Both the position numbers and the translations under genes were made by a program. This document shows positions 43,294 through 52,698 of a DNA stretch of 64,000 nt, piece after piece. This DNA comes from Candidatus Fusicatenibacter intestinigallinarum (GTDB lineage Bacteria > Bacillota > Clostridia > Lachnospirales > Lachnospiraceae): contig DWWU01000015.1 of NCBI GenBank assembly GCA_019119555.1, forward strand, positions 1 through 64,000. The letters run 5' to 3'. Within the stretch, counting starts at the first letter, position 1; the number at the start of each line of letters is the position of its first letter. Under the pieces are notes generated by a model. It did no database searches, was not told where the DNA came from, and saw only the letters and a program-made list of their open reading frames with translations.

Positions 43294-44286
43294 ATGCGGG
43301 AAAATAAGAAAGCAGAGGTTCTGCGCCTGCTCAGAGAATCCACGGAATATATCTCCGGGCAGGAACTGTGTGAAAAATTTTCCGTTTCGAGAACAGCCGT
43401 GTGGAAAATCATGAAACAACTCAAAGAGGAAGGCTACGAGATAGAGGCGGTCCAGAACAGGGGATACCGCCTCTTAACTGTGCCGGATATTCTCAGCAAA
43501 AGTGAGATTGAGAGCAGGCTGGACGGAGGATGGATTGGAAAACAGGTATATTTTGCGGAGGAAGTGGATTCGACGAATACCTGGGGGAAGCGGCTGGCGG
43601 AAGAGGGAGCGCCTCATGGAACGCTGGTGGTGGCCGATGAACAGACGCAGGGACGGGGACGGCGCGGCCGAAGCTGGCAGTCGCCGAAAGGCACAAATAT
43701 CAGCATGACTCTGATTCTGCGGCCGGATCTGGAACCGGCCAGGGCTTCGATGCTGACGATCGTCATGGGACTGAGCGTGGCGCAGGGGCTGAAAGAGCTT
43801 CTGAAACTGCCGGTTCAGATCAAGTGGCCCAACGACGCAGTGCTGAACGGACATAAGCTCTGCGGCATCCTGACGGAAATGAGCGCGCAGATTGATTACA
43901 TCAATTATGTTGTGGTAGGAACAGGGATCAATGTAAATCTCCCGGAAGTTCCGGAGGAACTGAAGGACATTGCCACGTCTCTTCTGATTGAGACGGGTCA
44001 CAGGGTGAACCGGGCAGAGGTGATCGGAGCGGTTCTGCGGGCCTTTGCGCGAAATTACGAGAGTTTTCTTGCGGCGGGAGACCTCACAGGACTTTTGAAC
44101 GCCTACAATGAGATCCTGGCCAACAGAGACCGTCAGGTGCGGGTGCTGGATCCGAAAGAGCCCTATGAGGGTGTGGCTCTGGGAATCAATGCCCGGGGAG
44201 AGCTCCTTGTGAAAAAAGCGGATGGAAGTATCTCGGAGGTCTATGCGGGAGAGGTTTCCGTTCGCGGGCTGTATTCCTATATATAA
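43294..44286 (+). CDS. birA: Bifunctional biotin-protein ligase / repressor BirA
   Basis: A 330-residue protein. An N-terminal winged helix (ISGQELCEKFSVSRTAVWKI) can bind DNA. The ligase domain has DSTNTWGKRLAEEGAPHGT, the adenylate loop QGRGRRGRSWQSPKG, IKWPNDAVLNGHKLCGILTE and GTGINVN. The C-terminal SH3-like domain closes it. It biotinylates carboxylase carrier proteins and probably represses biotin uptake or synthesis genes. The start at 43294 lies 10 bases after argF and begins the family-standard HTH; an upstream in-frame ATG is within argF. Confidence 0.94.
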   Translation: MRENKKAEVLRLLRESTEYISGQELCEKFSVSRTAVWKIMKQLKEEGYEIEAVQNRGYRLLTVPDILSKSEIESRLDGGWIGKQVYFAEEVDSTNTWGKRLAEEGAPHGTLVVADEQTQGRGRRGRSWQSPKGTNISMTLILRPDLEPARASMLTIVMGLSVAQGLKELLKLPVQIKWPNDAVLNGHKLCGILTEMSAQIDYINYVVVGTGINVNLPEVPEELKDIATSLLIETGHRVNRAEVIGAVLRAFARNYESFLAAGDLTGLLNAYNEILANRDRQVRVLDPKEPYEGVALGINARGELLVKKADGSISEVYAGEVSVRGLYSYI

Positions 44287-44347
44287 GAGAATTCTGCGCG
44301 AAGGCAGCAGTTATCTATGATTTGATATACTGACAGAAAGAAAATAA

Positions 44348-44387
44348 TATATCGTAACATAAATTCGGGTATTTATGTTACGATATA
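44348..44387. promoter_or_regulatory. Perfect 17-bp inverted repeat upstream of the DUF6145-like gene
   Basis: TATATCGTAACATAAAT and its exact complement, separated by TCGGGT. No T run follows, and it sits 23 bases before the start codon. It could be an operator or a leader hairpin. The GTAAC in the arm recalls the dispersed repeat but the rest differs. Confidence 0.55.
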
Positions 44388-44410
44388 CGGGCAAGTAGAA
44401 AGGAATTCGG

Positions 44411-44827
44411 ATGTATTCAGACGACGAGAAAGTAGTGCTCTGCGGCGCCAGCGCCTATGAGCAGAAATATTATTTTAATCAGGACTTTTCCAGTCTTCCC
44501 CAGGCCGTGCAGGACGAGCTGCATGTGATGTGCGTCATGTTTACCGTGGAAATCGGCGGGATTTTTACACTGTGGTTTGACGGAGAAGGAAATCTGCAGT
44601 TTGAGACGGAGGCTGTGGATGCGGATGCGATGTACGATGAGATCGGCGGCGCGCTGAGAATCAAACAGCTGCAGCAGGAAAAACGGGAGCTGCTGGAATC
44701 CCTGGAACTGTATTACAGAGTCTTTGTCCTCGGGGAAGAGATTCCCGAGGAAGAGGGGGAGAATGCGAACCCTTCGGCGGGAGCGCCGGAAAACATGGAA
44801 GACACGGACGGAGAGAGCAGCGTATGA
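44411..44827 (+). CDS. Conserved small acidic protein (DUF6145-like)
   Basis: A 138-residue soluble protein. I recognise it only as a conserved family in Lachnospiraceae, believed to be DUF6145. The conserved part is VVLCGASAYEQKYYFNQDF, DELHVMCVMFTVEIGGIF and ALRIKQLQQEKRELLESLEL. The last ~30 residues are acidic and low in complexity. It overlaps dusB by 4 bases, so the two are translationally coupled. Function is unknown; coupling to a tRNA-modifying enzyme is the only hint. Confidence 0.75.
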   Translation: MYSDDEKVVLCGASAYEQKYYFNQDFSSLPQAVQDELHVMCVMFTVEIGGIFTLWFDGEGNLQFETEAVDADAMYDEIGGALRIKQLQQEKRELLESLELYYRVFVLGEEIPEEEGENANPSAGAPENMEDTDGESSV

Positions 44828-45801
44828 AAAATCTGAAAATCGGAAATGTGACGGCAGACTGTCCGGTGGTGCTCGCGCCGATGGCGGGTGTGACGGACCT
44901 GCCGTTTCGTCTGCTGTGCAAGGAAATGGGAGCAGGTCTGCTGAGTATGGAAATGGTCAGCGCCAAAGCGATCCTCTATAAAAATAAGAACACGGAATCC
45001 CTGATGGAGATTGCGCCGGCAGAGCATCCGATCGCTCTGCAGCTGTTCGGCAGCGATCCGGAAATTCTCGGTCAGATTGCCGCGCAGATTCAGGACCGGC
45101 CGTTTGATGTGCTGGATTTCAATATGGGATGCCCGGTGCCCAAGGTGGTCAACAATCATGAGGGCTCCGCGCTGATGAAGCAGCCGCAGCTGGTCCGGGA
45201 GATTGCCTCCAGTCTGGTGAAGCATTCAGAGAAACCGGTGACGGTAAAGATCCGGAAAGGTTTTGACGAGGAACATGTCAATGCAGTGGAGATCGCGAAA
45301 ATTCTGGAGGACTGCGGTGTTTCCGCCATCGCCGTTCACGGGCGGACAAGAGAACAGTATTATTCCGGAAAAGCCGACTGGGAGATCATCCGTCAGGTTC
45401 GCGAGGCGGTATCCATCCCCGTGATCGGCAATGGCGATGTGGACAGTCCGAAAGCGGCTGTGCGGATGCTGGAGGAGACCGGCTGCGCCGGCGTGATGAT
45501 CGGAAGAGCGGCCAGGGGAAACCCGTGGATCTTCCGGGAGGTCCGCCATTATCTGGAAACCGGGGAGGAGCTGCCGCGCCCGTCGATGGAGGAAGTCAGG
45601 GAAATGATTCTTCGCCATGCACGCCTCCAGGTGGAATATAAAGGCATGCAGACCGGAATGCGGGAAATGCGCAAGCATGTGGCCTGGTATACGTCTGGTC
45701 TTCCCCATTCTGCGCGCCTGCGCTCGAAGGTAAACGAAGTAAATACGCTCGCGGAGCTGGAGGAACTGCTGGAAGAGTTTCGTAACAATTCAGCTGGATG
45801 A
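44824..45801 (+). CDS. dusB: tRNA-dihydrouridine synthase
   Basis: A 325-residue FMN enzyme reducing uridines in the D-loop of tRNA. It has VVLAPMAGVTDLPFRLLC, LQLFGSDPE, NMGCPVPKVVNNHEGSALM with the catalytic Cys, VKIRKGFDE, VHGRTREQYYSG, IGNGDVDSPKAA and GVMIGRAARGNPW. The C-terminal helical tRNA-binding part includes YKGMQTGMREMRKHVAWY. The last residues NNSAG and the TGA stop come from a copy of the dispersed palindrome (45782-45809). Confidence 0.94.
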   Translation: MKNLKIGNVTADCPVVLAPMAGVTDLPFRLLCKEMGAGLLSMEMVSAKAILYKNKNTESLMEIAPAEHPIALQLFGSDPEILGQIAAQIQDRPFDVLDFNMGCPVPKVVNNHEGSALMKQPQLVREIASSLVKHSEKPVTVKIRKGFDEEHVNAVEIAKILEDCGVSAIAVHGRTREQYYSGKADWEIIRQVREAVSIPVIGNGDVDSPKAAVRMLEETGCAGVMIGRAARGNPWIFREVRHYLETGEELPRPSMEEVREMILRHARLQVEYKGMQTGMREMRKHVAWYTSGLPHSARLRSKVNEVNTLAELEELLEEFRNNSAG

Positions 45802-45809
45802 ACTGCAAC
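45782..45809. repeat. Palindromic repeat overlapping the end of dusB
   Basis: GTAACAATTCAGCT and GGATGAACTGCAAC. The TGA in the right arm stops dusB. Confidence 0.75.
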
Positions 45810-45840
45810 AGAACTTCGATAACGGCTTCCGGTTTTTTTC

Positions 45841-45869
45841 TTGACAAGGCCGGGCGTTTCATTTATACT
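45841..45869 (+). promoter_or_regulatory. Promoter of greA
   Basis: A consensus TTGACA at 45841-45846 and TATACT at 45864-45869 with a 17-base spacer. Confidence 0.85.
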
Positions 45870-45958
45870 ACTGTAATTGTTAGGATAGGAGTAGTCTGTC
45901 CTTATGAGATGAAAGCGTTTACAGAAGATAGATAAAGATAAGGAAAGGGTGCAGAAAC

Positions 45959-46441
45959 ATGGCAGAGAAGAAAAATATTCTTACTTATGCAGGACTCCAG
46001 AAACTGGAGGAGGAGCTTCATGATCTGAAGGTATACCGCAGAAAAGAAGTCGCTGAGAAAATCAAGGAAGCGAGAGAGCAGGGAGACCTGTCCGAGAACG
46101 CAGAGTACGATGCAGCGAAGGATGAGCAGAGAGACATTGAGGCACGTATCGAGGAGATCGAAAAGATCCTGAAAAATGCCGAAGTTGTCGTAGAGGATGA
46201 GGTAGACTCCGACAGAATCAATGTAGGATGTAAGGTAGACGTCTATGATGTAGAGTTTGATGAGGAGATTGAATTCCAGATCGTAGGTTCCACAGAGGCA
46301 AACAGCCTGGAGGGCAAAATCTCCAATGAGTCTCCGGTAGGAAAAGCGCTGATCGGCGCGCATATCGGCGATACGGTGGAGGTGGAAACCCCGACCGGCA
46401 TGATTCAGTATAAAGTGCTGAAAATTCAGAGAAACGTCTGA
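45959..46441 (+). CDS. greA: Transcription elongation factor GreA
   Basis: A 160-residue protein that reactivates backtracked RNA polymerase. The N-terminal coiled coil carries the tip acidic pair in EQGDLSENAEYDAAKDEQ. The C-terminal FKBP-like domain has ESPVGKALIGAHIGDTVEV. The length is normal. It is followed after 140 bases by lysS, a common neighbour in Firmicutes. Confidence 0.97.
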   Translation: MAEKKNILTYAGLQKLEEELHDLKVYRRKEVAEKIKEAREQGDLSENAEYDAAKDEQRDIEARIEEIEKILKNAEVVVEDEVDSDRINVGCKVDVYDVEFDEEIEFQIVGSTEANSLEGKISNESPVGKALIGAHIGDTVEVETPTGMIQYKVLKIQRNV

Positions 46442-46580
46442 TTCTCCGCCCCGTCATATGGCAGGTTGAACACTGCCGGGAATGGAGATTCACTGACGGC
46501 AGACGTCAGCACAGTTTTGCGGACGGCGGAAGCAGTATCGTTCCGCGGATAAAAAATAATGGAAAAGGGAGTGAGAAAGA

Positions 46581-48527
46581 TTGGCACAGCAGAAGCAGAC
46601 ACAGGAACAGGATATGAATCAGTTATTGAAGGTGCGCCGGGATAAACTGAAAGAGCTGCAGGAAAGCGGAAAGGATCCGTTTGTCATCACGAAATATGAC
46701 GTGACCCATCACAGCCAGGAGATCAAAGACAATTACGAGGAGCTGGAAGACAAAGAAGTCACCGTGGCGGGGCGTATGATGTCAAAACGTGTGATGGGAA
46801 AAGCTTCCTTCTGCAATGTACAGGACCTTCAGGGCGGCATTCAGTGCTACGTGGCGCGCGACAATGTCGGCGAGGAATCCTACAAAGACTTCAAGAAAAT
46901 GGATATCGGCGATATCGTGGGTGTGAAGGGTACGGTGTTTAAGACGAAAACCGGCGAGATTTCCATCCATGTAACCGGCCTGACGCTTCTGAGCAAGAGC
47001 CTTCAGATCCTCCCGGAGAAGTTCCACGGGCTGACGAACACAGACCTTCGTTACCGCCAGAGATACGTGGATCTGATCATGAATCCTGAGGTAAAGGATA
47101 CTTTTATCAAGCGTTCGAAAATCATCAGCGCGATCCGCAAATATCTGGACGGCCAGGGCTTTATGGAAGTCGAGACTCCGATGCTGGTGGCAAACGCAGG
47201 CGGAGCGGCGGCAAGACCGTTTGAGACGCATTTTAACGCTCTGAACGAAGACCTGAAGCTGCGCATTTCTCTGGAACTGTATCTGAAACGTCTGATTGTC
47301 GGAGGCCTGGAGAGAGTCTATGAGATCGGCCGGGTATTCCGCAACGAGGGACTGGATACGAGACATAATCCGGAATTTACGCTGATGGAACTGTATCAGG
47401 CGTATACGGATTATAATGGAATGATGGACCTGACAGAGAATCTTTACCGCCATGTTGCCCAGGAGGTTCTGGGAACCACGAAGATTGTCTATAACGGAAT
47501 CGAGATGGATCTTGGAAAACCGTTTGAGCGTATCACAATGGTGGATGCGGTGAAGAAGTATTCCGGTGTGGACTGGAATCAGGTGGAGACTCTGGAGCAG
47601 GCGAGAGCGCTGGCGAAGGAGCATAACATTGCATTTGAGGAGAGACATAAGAAGGGCGACATTCTGAACCTGTTCTTCGAGGAGTATGTGGAGGAACATC
47701 TCGTTCAGCCGACCTTCGTAATGGACCATCCCATCGAGATTTCTCCGCTGACCAAGAAGAAACCGGAAAATCCGGAGTATGTGGAGCGTTTTGAGTTTTT
47801 CATGAACGGCTGGGAGATGGCGAACGCTTATTCTGAGCTGAACGATCCCATTGATCAGAGAGAGCGCTTCCAGGCACAGGAAGAGCAGTTTGCTCAGGGA
47901 GACGAGGAGGCGAACCACACGGACGAGGACTTCCTGAACGCACTGGAGATCGGTATGCCTCCGACCGGCGGCATCGGATTCGGAATCGACCGTATGTGCA
48001 TGCTGCTGACGGACAGCGCGGCAATCCGTGACGTTCTGCTGTTCCCGACCATGAAGAGCCAGGGAGCGGCAAAGAACGAGGCCAACAATGCGGCGCAGTC
48101 TTCCGCACAGGCACAGGATGCACCGGCGGCAGAGACACCGGCTGTAAAACTGGATCTCTCCAAAGTGAAGATCGAGCCGCTGTTCGAGGAGTTCGTTGAT
48201 TTTGACACCTTCAGCAAATCCGATTTCCGTGCGGTGAAGGTCAAAGAGTGCGAGGCAGTGCCGAAGAGTAAGAAACTCCTGAAGTTCGTCCTTGACGACG
48301 GATCAGGCACAGACCGTGTGATCTTAAGTGGCATTCACGAGTATTACGAACCGGAAGAGCTGGTCGGAAAGACATGCATCGCCATCACGAATCTGCCGCC
48401 GAGAAAGATGATGGGAATTGATTCCTGCGGCATGCTGATCAGCGCGGTATATGAGTACGATGGACGTGAAGGACTGAATCTGCTGATGGTGGATGACAGG
48501 ATTCCGGCAGGGGCGAAGCTGTACTAA
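46581..48527 (+). CDS. lysS: Lysyl-tRNA synthetase with C-terminal tRNA-binding domain
   Basis: A 648-residue class II synthetase. The N-terminal OB fold binds the anticodon ([20 protein letters not shown]). The core has motif 1 near VEVETPMLV, motif 2 [14 protein letters not shown] and motif 3 [14 protein letters not shown] linker rich in Ala/Gln/Ser (~500-535) leads to a second, Trbp111-like OB domain ([39 protein letters not shown]). That extra domain adds ~120 residues to a normal LysS and should strengthen general tRNA binding. The start is a TTG at 46581 with GGGAGTGAG upstream. The gene lies close to greA. Confidence 0.95.
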   Translation: MAQQKQTQEQDMNQLLKVRRDKLKELQESGKDPFVITKYDVTHHSQEIKDNYEELEDKEVTVAGRMMSKRVMGKASFCNVQDLQGGIQCYVARDNVGEESYKDFKKMDIGDIVGVKGTVFKTKTGEISIHVTGLTLLSKSLQILPEKFHGLTNTDLRYRQRYVDLIMNPEVKDTFIKRSKIISAIRKYLDGQGFMEVETPMLVANAGGAAARPFETHFNALNEDLKLRISLELYLKRLIVGGLERVYEIGRVFRNEGLDTRHNPEFTLMELYQAYTDYNGMMDLTENLYRHVAQEVLGTTKIVYNGIEMDLGKPFERITMVDAVKKYSGVDWNQVETLEQARALAKEHNIAFEERHKKGDILNLFFEEYVEEHLVQPTFVMDHPIEISPLTKKKPENPEYVERFEFFMNGWEMANAYSELNDPIDQRERFQAQEEQFAQGDEEANHTDEDFLNALEIGMPPTGGIGFGIDRMCMLLTDSAAIRDVLLFPTMKSQGAAKNEANNAAQSSAQAQDAPAAETPAVKLDLSKVKIEPLFEEFVDFDTFSKSDFRAVKVKECEAVPKSKKLLKFVLDDGSGTDRVILSGIHEYYEPEELVGKTCIAITNLPPRKMMGIDSCGMLISAVYEYDGREGLNLLMVDDRIPAGAKLY

Positions 48528-48626
48528 AACGGGGTGTATTCCGTTTAGGAGAAAAGTCTGAAAATGTACCTTTACATTATTTATATGGAAAATTTTGCAG
48601 AGGAATAACGGTATTATTTTCAGTTT

Positions 48627-48663
48627 GGACCTTGAGAGAGTGATCTCTTTCAAGGTCCTTTTT
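48627..48663 (+). terminator. Terminator of lysS
   Basis: GGACCTTGAGAGAG pairs with CTCTTTCAAGGTCC (one mismatch) and is followed by TTTTT. Confidence 0.8.
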
Positions 48664-48748
48664 CATATAACCATTTGTGGGAGGAGATACTCGTAAACTA
48701 CGAAAAATTCCTCTCCCTCATAGGATGTAATCACAAAGGCTATCCAAA

Positions 48749-49204
48749 TTATCGCAGTAATGGCATACTACCTGTTAATTTATTTACTTTCTTTTTTGAC
48801 CCGCAAATTGCGATTCCAAAGTAGTTCAAATCAATTTCAGATACTTCTTTCATCTTCTCTGTAAATTCATCATAGGTCTTACAGCCTTGCGCCAAATCGG
48901 AAAAATCAACTACTGTCAAATCGGAAAAATCAACTACTGTCAAATCGGAAAAATCTGGTTCATAAAGTCTTTCACGGATTGTCTTTATGCTTTCGGCATT
49001 ATCTTTCAAAATAGGAACAGGAAATTCAATAATGCCTAAATGTTCCTTTCCTGTTTTGTTGGTAACATCTGCACCAACTACTTCCGGCATTTTCTTCCCT
49101 AATGTAATTCCCATAATTGCTGCCGTATTTGCTATAATCCCCAATGGCAAGTGTTCATCAATTACCATGACGCATTTTTCATTGTGTAAATCCATTACTT
49201 TCAA
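48749..49204 (-). CDS. DUF2000-family protein with internal tandem repeat
   Basis: A 151-residue soluble protein of the DUF2000 group ([39 protein letters not shown]). The family has a peptidyl-tRNA-hydrolase-like fold and no proven function. An eight-residue unit (DFSDLTVV) is repeated in frame, encoded by a 24-base tandem repeat. Base composition is AT-rich compared with neighbours. Its start overlaps the end of the EamA gene by 26 bases, so it is the last gene of an operon AraC-EamA-DUF2000. Confidence 0.82.
   Translation of the reverse strand: MKVMDLHNEKCVMVIDEHLPLGIIANTAAIMGITLGKKMPEVVGADVTNKTGKEHLGIIEFPVPILKDNAESIKTIRERLYEPDFSDLTVVDFSDLTVVDFSDLAQGCKTYDEFTEKMKEVSEIDLNYFGIAICGSKKKVNKLTGSMPLLR
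48893..48955. repeat. 24-base tandem repeat inside the DUF2000 gene
   Basis: Two identical 24-base units (48893-48916, 48917-48940), starting CAAATCGGAAAAATC, plus a 15-base third partial unit. The unit length is a multiple of three, so the frame is kept. Confidence 0.95.
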
Positions 49205-50102
49205 CCTCTTTTCTCATATGCTTTTTTTCGGAAATAAGCAGCCCTGCTAATGTCAAAACAGTTCCAATCCCTGTGATCCATGTAAAGAGTTCGTGAATAA
49301 TCAGAACAGAAGCTGCTACGGTTATAACAGGAACCAGATAAATGTAAATACTCGTCTTAACTGCTCCTAATATTTTTACAGCAAAATTCCATGTGACAAA
49401 ACAAAGCGCAGACGCTCCTAATCCCAAAAACGGAATGTTCAGCAGATAGGTCATGTTTGCGAACCGGCTCAAATCCAATTTGAAGTCAAACAGAAACAAC
49501 GCCGGTATCATAAACAGGATGCCATAAAAGAACACTCGCCGGGTCGTCAAAATCGTATTGTAGCCAAAGCTGCTGATCTTCCTTGTGAGAATAGAATAGC
49601 ACGCCCATAGAAACGCAGCCAGCAACGCTAATAAATCACCGATAGGATTAAGCTGCAAGGAAGCAGCATTAAAGCTGATTAACCCAATCCCCAGCATTGC
49701 AACAATAAATCCAATGAAGAAATTTGCCCGCAGCTTTTCGTCTTGCTTCAAAAATACGTGAGACAGGATGGCTGTAAAAAAAGGGGCCACTGAAATAATC
49801 ACGCCTACATTTGAAGCCATTGTGTATGTAAGGGCGATATTTTCCAGCAAATAGTATAGGCACACTCCACATAAACCCGCTGCGACAAAAACACTCTCTT
49901 GCTTAATTGTCGTTCCTTTCAATCGGTGGGGACAGACAATCAACAAAGCCAGCAATCCCATCAAAAATCGGAAAAACAATATTTCTATCGGCTGAAAATC
50001 TGCTAACAGCACTTTTGTGGAGATAAATGTTGTTCCCCAAATCAGAATAGTAATCAAAGCCGCCAAATGACCTTTCGCTGTGCTATTCGTCATGTTGTTC
50101 AC
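49179..50102 (-). CDS. EamA/DMT-family transporter
   Basis: A 307-residue inner-membrane protein with ten helices in two EamA repeats. The first starts [20 protein letters not shown] and the second [20 protein letters not shown]. Members export amino acids, nucleosides or other metabolites; the substrate here is unknown. It overlaps the AraC regulator gene by 20 bases and the DUF2000 gene by 26, so all three are tightly coupled. The block is AT-rich and may have been acquired together. Confidence 0.9.
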   Translation of the reverse strand: MNNMTNSTAKGHLAALITILIWGTTFISTKVLLADFQPIEILFFRFLMGLLALLIVCPHRLKGTTIKQESVFVAAGLCGVCLYYLLENIALTYTMASNVGVIISVAPFFTAILSHVFLKQDEKLRANFFIGFIVAMLGIGLISFNAASLQLNPIGDLLALLAAFLWACYSILTRKISSFGYNTILTTRRVFFYGILFMIPALFLFDFKLDLSRFANMTYLLNIPFLGLGASALCFVTWNFAVKILGAVKTSIYIYLVPVITVAASVLIIHELFTWITGIGTVLTLAGLLISEKKHMRKEVESNGFTQ

Positions 50103-50868
50103 CTCCCGTCCCGTCGCCTTTCAGAAATATTTCCCTGTAAACACCGGGAGCTAAACCAATAAAACGATTAAAGTAATTTGTGAAGTGGCTTTGGTCGGAA
50201 AATCCCGTCTGCAAAGCTGCTTCAATAGGAGCCACACCTTGCTCTAACAATTTTTTTGCTGCTCCGATACGGATATTTTCCAGATAGCAATAAGGAGTGA
50301 CACCTTTTGATTTGGTGAAAGCCCGTAATAAGGTAGATTTGCTCAATCCAGCATGACGGCATATCTGGTCTAAATAAATGCGTTCTGTAAAGTGTTCTTC
50401 CATAAAAGCGCAGGCTTGTTCTATTTCTTCCCGACATTCGGGAATACACTCTTCAAAAGGCTGTCCGTATCGTTGAATAAGCAGCGACAACATTAAAAGC
50501 AGGCTTTCTTCTTTTCCAAATTCAAGGGAACCGTTCATTACAAGTTCATGGAGTGGTCGCAAATAGCAAGTAATTTCTTCATCACAGATTACCGTTTGCG
50601 AAAATCCCGGCAGTTCCCGTTTCCCTGTGACTTCTTCTGCCAGATCCAGCATGACTTCTTTTGTGATATTAAATCCCCGGTAATCCAATGTACCGTCATC
50701 TGTCTGAACGCACGCATGGCTATCGCCCGGATTGAACAGAATGACATTGCCTTTGCCGATTGTGTATTCTTGGTTTCTGCACGATAAACAGCGTTCCCCG
50801 CCTTCTACAAAACCTATCACATAATATTCGTGGAAATGGTTGGGAAACGGCTGCATGAGCATTATCAA
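50083..50868 (-). CDS. AraC-family regulator with cupin sensor domain
   Basis: A 261-residue regulator. The N-terminal cupin ([36 protein letters not shown]) binds a small ligand. The C-terminal double helix-turn-helix has [20 protein letters not shown] and [20 protein letters not shown]. The start may be slightly short, since related proteins begin about 20 residues earlier. It heads the operon and probably controls the EamA exporter and DUF2000 gene in response to the exported compound. Confidence 0.9.
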   Translation of the reverse strand: MIMLMQPFPNHFHEYYVIGFVEGGERCLSCRNQEYTIGKGNVILFNPGDSHACVQTDDGTLDYRGFNITKEVMLDLAEEVTGKRELPGFSQTVICDEEITCYLRPLHELVMNGSLEFGKEESLLLMLSLLIQRYGQPFEECIPECREEIEQACAFMEEHFTERIYLDQICRHAGLSKSTLLRAFTKSKGVTPYCYLENIRIGAAKKLLEQGVAPIEAALQTGFSDQSHFTNYFNRFIGLAPGVYREIFLKGDGTGGEQHDE

Positions 50869-50997
50869 ATCGTTTGGAACAGGTATTGGTGAGGCGAAAA
50901 GAGAATTTCAAATTGATCGGGCAGGCGGTGCATGATATACTTGATTTGATTAATAACTGTAGAATATATATGGCCTTCTGCGGAGGTCCTGTGATTT

Positions 50998-51510
50998 ATG
51001 AGAGTATTTCTGTCTATTCGTCTGACTCAAAAAATGAGAAATGCTTTGGAAAATGTGATCCGTGACATGAAGAGGAGCGGAGCCAAAGGGAATTATTCGC
51101 TCCCCTGCAATATGCATATTACGCTGGCGTTTCTCGGAGAAGTGCCCGGAGTGGAGGGGATCGAAGAGGCTCTGGATGAAGTAGAGTTTCAGCCCTTTGA
51201 GCTGAAGATGGAAGGCTTTGGACATTTTGGAGAATTATATTGGGTGGGATTGGCTGAGCAACCCTTGCTGGAGCAGCTGGTGAAGAACATTCGCCGTGTG
51301 CTGGATGACAACGGGATTGCTTATGACAGAAAGAAGTTCAGGGCGCATATTACTGTGGCAAGAAGGGTACAGGCAGCGTATCCGATTCGCGTTCGGATTC
51401 CCAGGGAAAGTATGGAAGTGACGGCATTTTCGCTGATGAAGTCAGAACGCATCAATGGAAAGATAAAATGTACAGAGATTGCATGCTGGGAGGCGGGAAA
51501 GAAGAAATGA
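50998..51510 (+). CDS. thpR: RNA 2',3'-cyclic phosphodiesterase (ThpR)
   Basis: A 170-residue member of the 2H phosphoesterase family, once called 2'-5' RNA ligase. It carries both HxT/S motifs: MHITLAFLGE near residue 40 and RAHITVARR near 120. It hydrolyses 2',3'-cyclic phosphates at RNA ends. GGAGG lies 11 bases before the start. The stop overlaps the next start (ATGA). Grouping with a zinc-ribbon and a nuclease-fold gene suggests RNA or DNA end processing, which is inference. Confidence 0.92.
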   Translation: MRVFLSIRLTQKMRNALENVIRDMKRSGAKGNYSLPCNMHITLAFLGEVPGVEGIEEALDEVEFQPFELKMEGFGHFGELYWVGLAEQPLLEQLVKNIRRVLDDNGIAYDRKKFRAHITVARRVQAAYPIRVRIPRESMEVTAFSLMKSERINGKIKCTEIACWEAGKKK

Positions 51511-51923
51511 TTTATACAGTGATAAGAATCGACGAGGCCGATTATGGCTGCGAAGAACGGGAGGCAGGAGCTCCGACGCAGGCGCTGCTGACTCTGGTGG
51601 ATGAAAAGGGCGTGCAGTCCCGTCAGCAGGTAGAGGATGCGCTCTTATATCAGAGAGAAATCAATGAAGGCGACAGAATTTATTTTGACGCGGACGGGAA
51701 TCCGGCAAAAGCGGCTGACGGGGAGTGGACGAAGAACTGCAGCAGTAAAAATGTGGATCTTGCTGCGTTTGTCAATAAGATGGAGGCTGTAAAAGCAGGC
51801 CGTAAGGTGGAGTGGAAATGCCCTTTCTGCGGAGGCGATGTTGGAATGATGGAAAGAGAAGGCGGACGGACTGTGATTGGGTGTGATTCCTGCGACATGC
51901 GAATCCGGCTGGAGAATCATTAA
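51507..51923 (+). CDS. Small protein with C-terminal zinc ribbon
   Basis: A 138-residue protein. The N-terminal 95 residues (YTVIRIDEADYGCEEREAG, GDRIYFDADGNPAK) are not recognised. The C-terminus has two cysteine pairs, WKCPFCGG and IGCDSCDMRI, spaced like a zinc ribbon. Such ribbons bind nucleic acids or proteins. It is translationally coupled to thpR (overlap of 4 bases) and is followed after 47 bases by the sce7726-like gene. Confidence 0.75.
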   Translation: MIYTVIRIDEADYGCEEREAGAPTQALLTLVDEKGVQSRQQVEDALLYQREINEGDRIYFDADGNPAKAADGEWTKNCSSKNVDLAAFVNKMEAVKAGRKVEWKCPFCGGDVGMMEREGGRTVIGCDSCDMRIRLENH

Positions 51924-51970
51924 GAGTGATTATAAGGAAGATCGTCATATGGACAGAGGAGCGGTACAAT

Positions 51971-52690
51971 ATGCTGCGTGACAGGGATATCCGGGAACCG
52001 TTGTTTGATTTCCTGGAAGAATATTTCGGAAAGGTTCGGATCATAGAAGAAAAAACCACAGGGAGATCCCGCGCGGATCTTGTCATGGTTTTGCCGGATT
52101 CTTTATATGGGATAGAGATTAAAAGCGACGCTGACACCTATGCCCGGCTTTCCAGGCAGGTCAAAGATTATGACCTTTCCTATGACTGCAATATTGTCGT
52201 GGTCGGTTCCAGTCATGGCCTGCATATCCGGGAGCATGTGCCGGAGTACTGGGGCGTGATCACGGTGGAACCTGCAGAGGATGGGTTGGATTTTTACATT
52301 CTGCGGCTTCCGGAGAAAAATCCGAAGATGAACTGGAAGAGAAAGCTGTCGATTTTATGGCGTCCGGAGCTGGCACAGATCCAGGAATGGAATGGGATGC
52401 CGAAATACAAAGACAGGAGCAAGTCTTTTGTCTGTGAGAAAATCGCGGAGAAGGCAGCGGATCCGGAGGAAGAAGCGCTGATCCGACGCCAGGTCAGCGA
52501 GATTCTTTTTGAGCGCGATTACAGCAGGGTCGGTGAGCTTCTGGCGGAGTTCCGGAAGGGTGAAATCCAGAAGAAACTGGATACGGAAACAGATCCGGAG
52601 AAGCGCCTGGAACTGATGATGGAGCAGGCGGAGAGAAGGAAACGTTTTCGGAGGAGGAGGCGCAGAAAGAAGTCCTTTGGAGGACCCTGA
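51971..52690 (+). CDS. sce7726-like / PD-(D/E)XK nuclease-fold protein
   Basis: A 239-residue protein whose first half fits the sce7726/MmcB type: MLRDRDIREPLFDFLEEYFG, then RADLVMVLPDSLYGIEIKSD with the D and ExK residues of a PD-(D/E)XK active site. The second half is helical and very basic, ending in KRFRRRRRRKKSFGGP, which suggests nucleic acid binding. The start at 51971 has GAGGAGCGG upstream and gives the usual N-terminus. The stop TGA lies at the edge of a half copy of the dispersed palindrome (52687-52698). Confidence 0.72.
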   Translation: MLRDRDIREPLFDFLEEYFGKVRIIEEKTTGRSRADLVMVLPDSLYGIEIKSDADTYARLSRQVKDYDLSYDCNIVVVGSSHGLHIREHVPEYWGVITVEPAEDGLDFYILRLPEKNPKMNWKRKLSILWRPELAQIQEWNGMPKYKDRSKSFVCEKIAEKAADPEEEALIRRQVSEILFERDYSRVGELLAEFRKGEIQKKLDTETDPEKRLELMMEQAERRKRFRRRRRRKKSFGGP

Positions 52691-52698
52691 ACTGTTAC
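52687..52698. repeat. Palindromic repeat, half copy
   Basis: CTGAACTGTTAC, the right arm only. Its TGA is the stop codon of the preceding gene. Confidence 0.5.

Noticed and set aside
44286-44411. Terminator reading of the 17-bp palindrome
   Set aside because: No T run follows on the plus strand, and on the minus strand the downstream sequence is part of birA's 3' region with only mixed bases.
48893-48955. Possible CRISPR-like repeats
   Set aside because: The units are directly adjacent without spacers, keep the reading frame, and lie inside a gene. No CRISPR array or cas gene was seen in the window.
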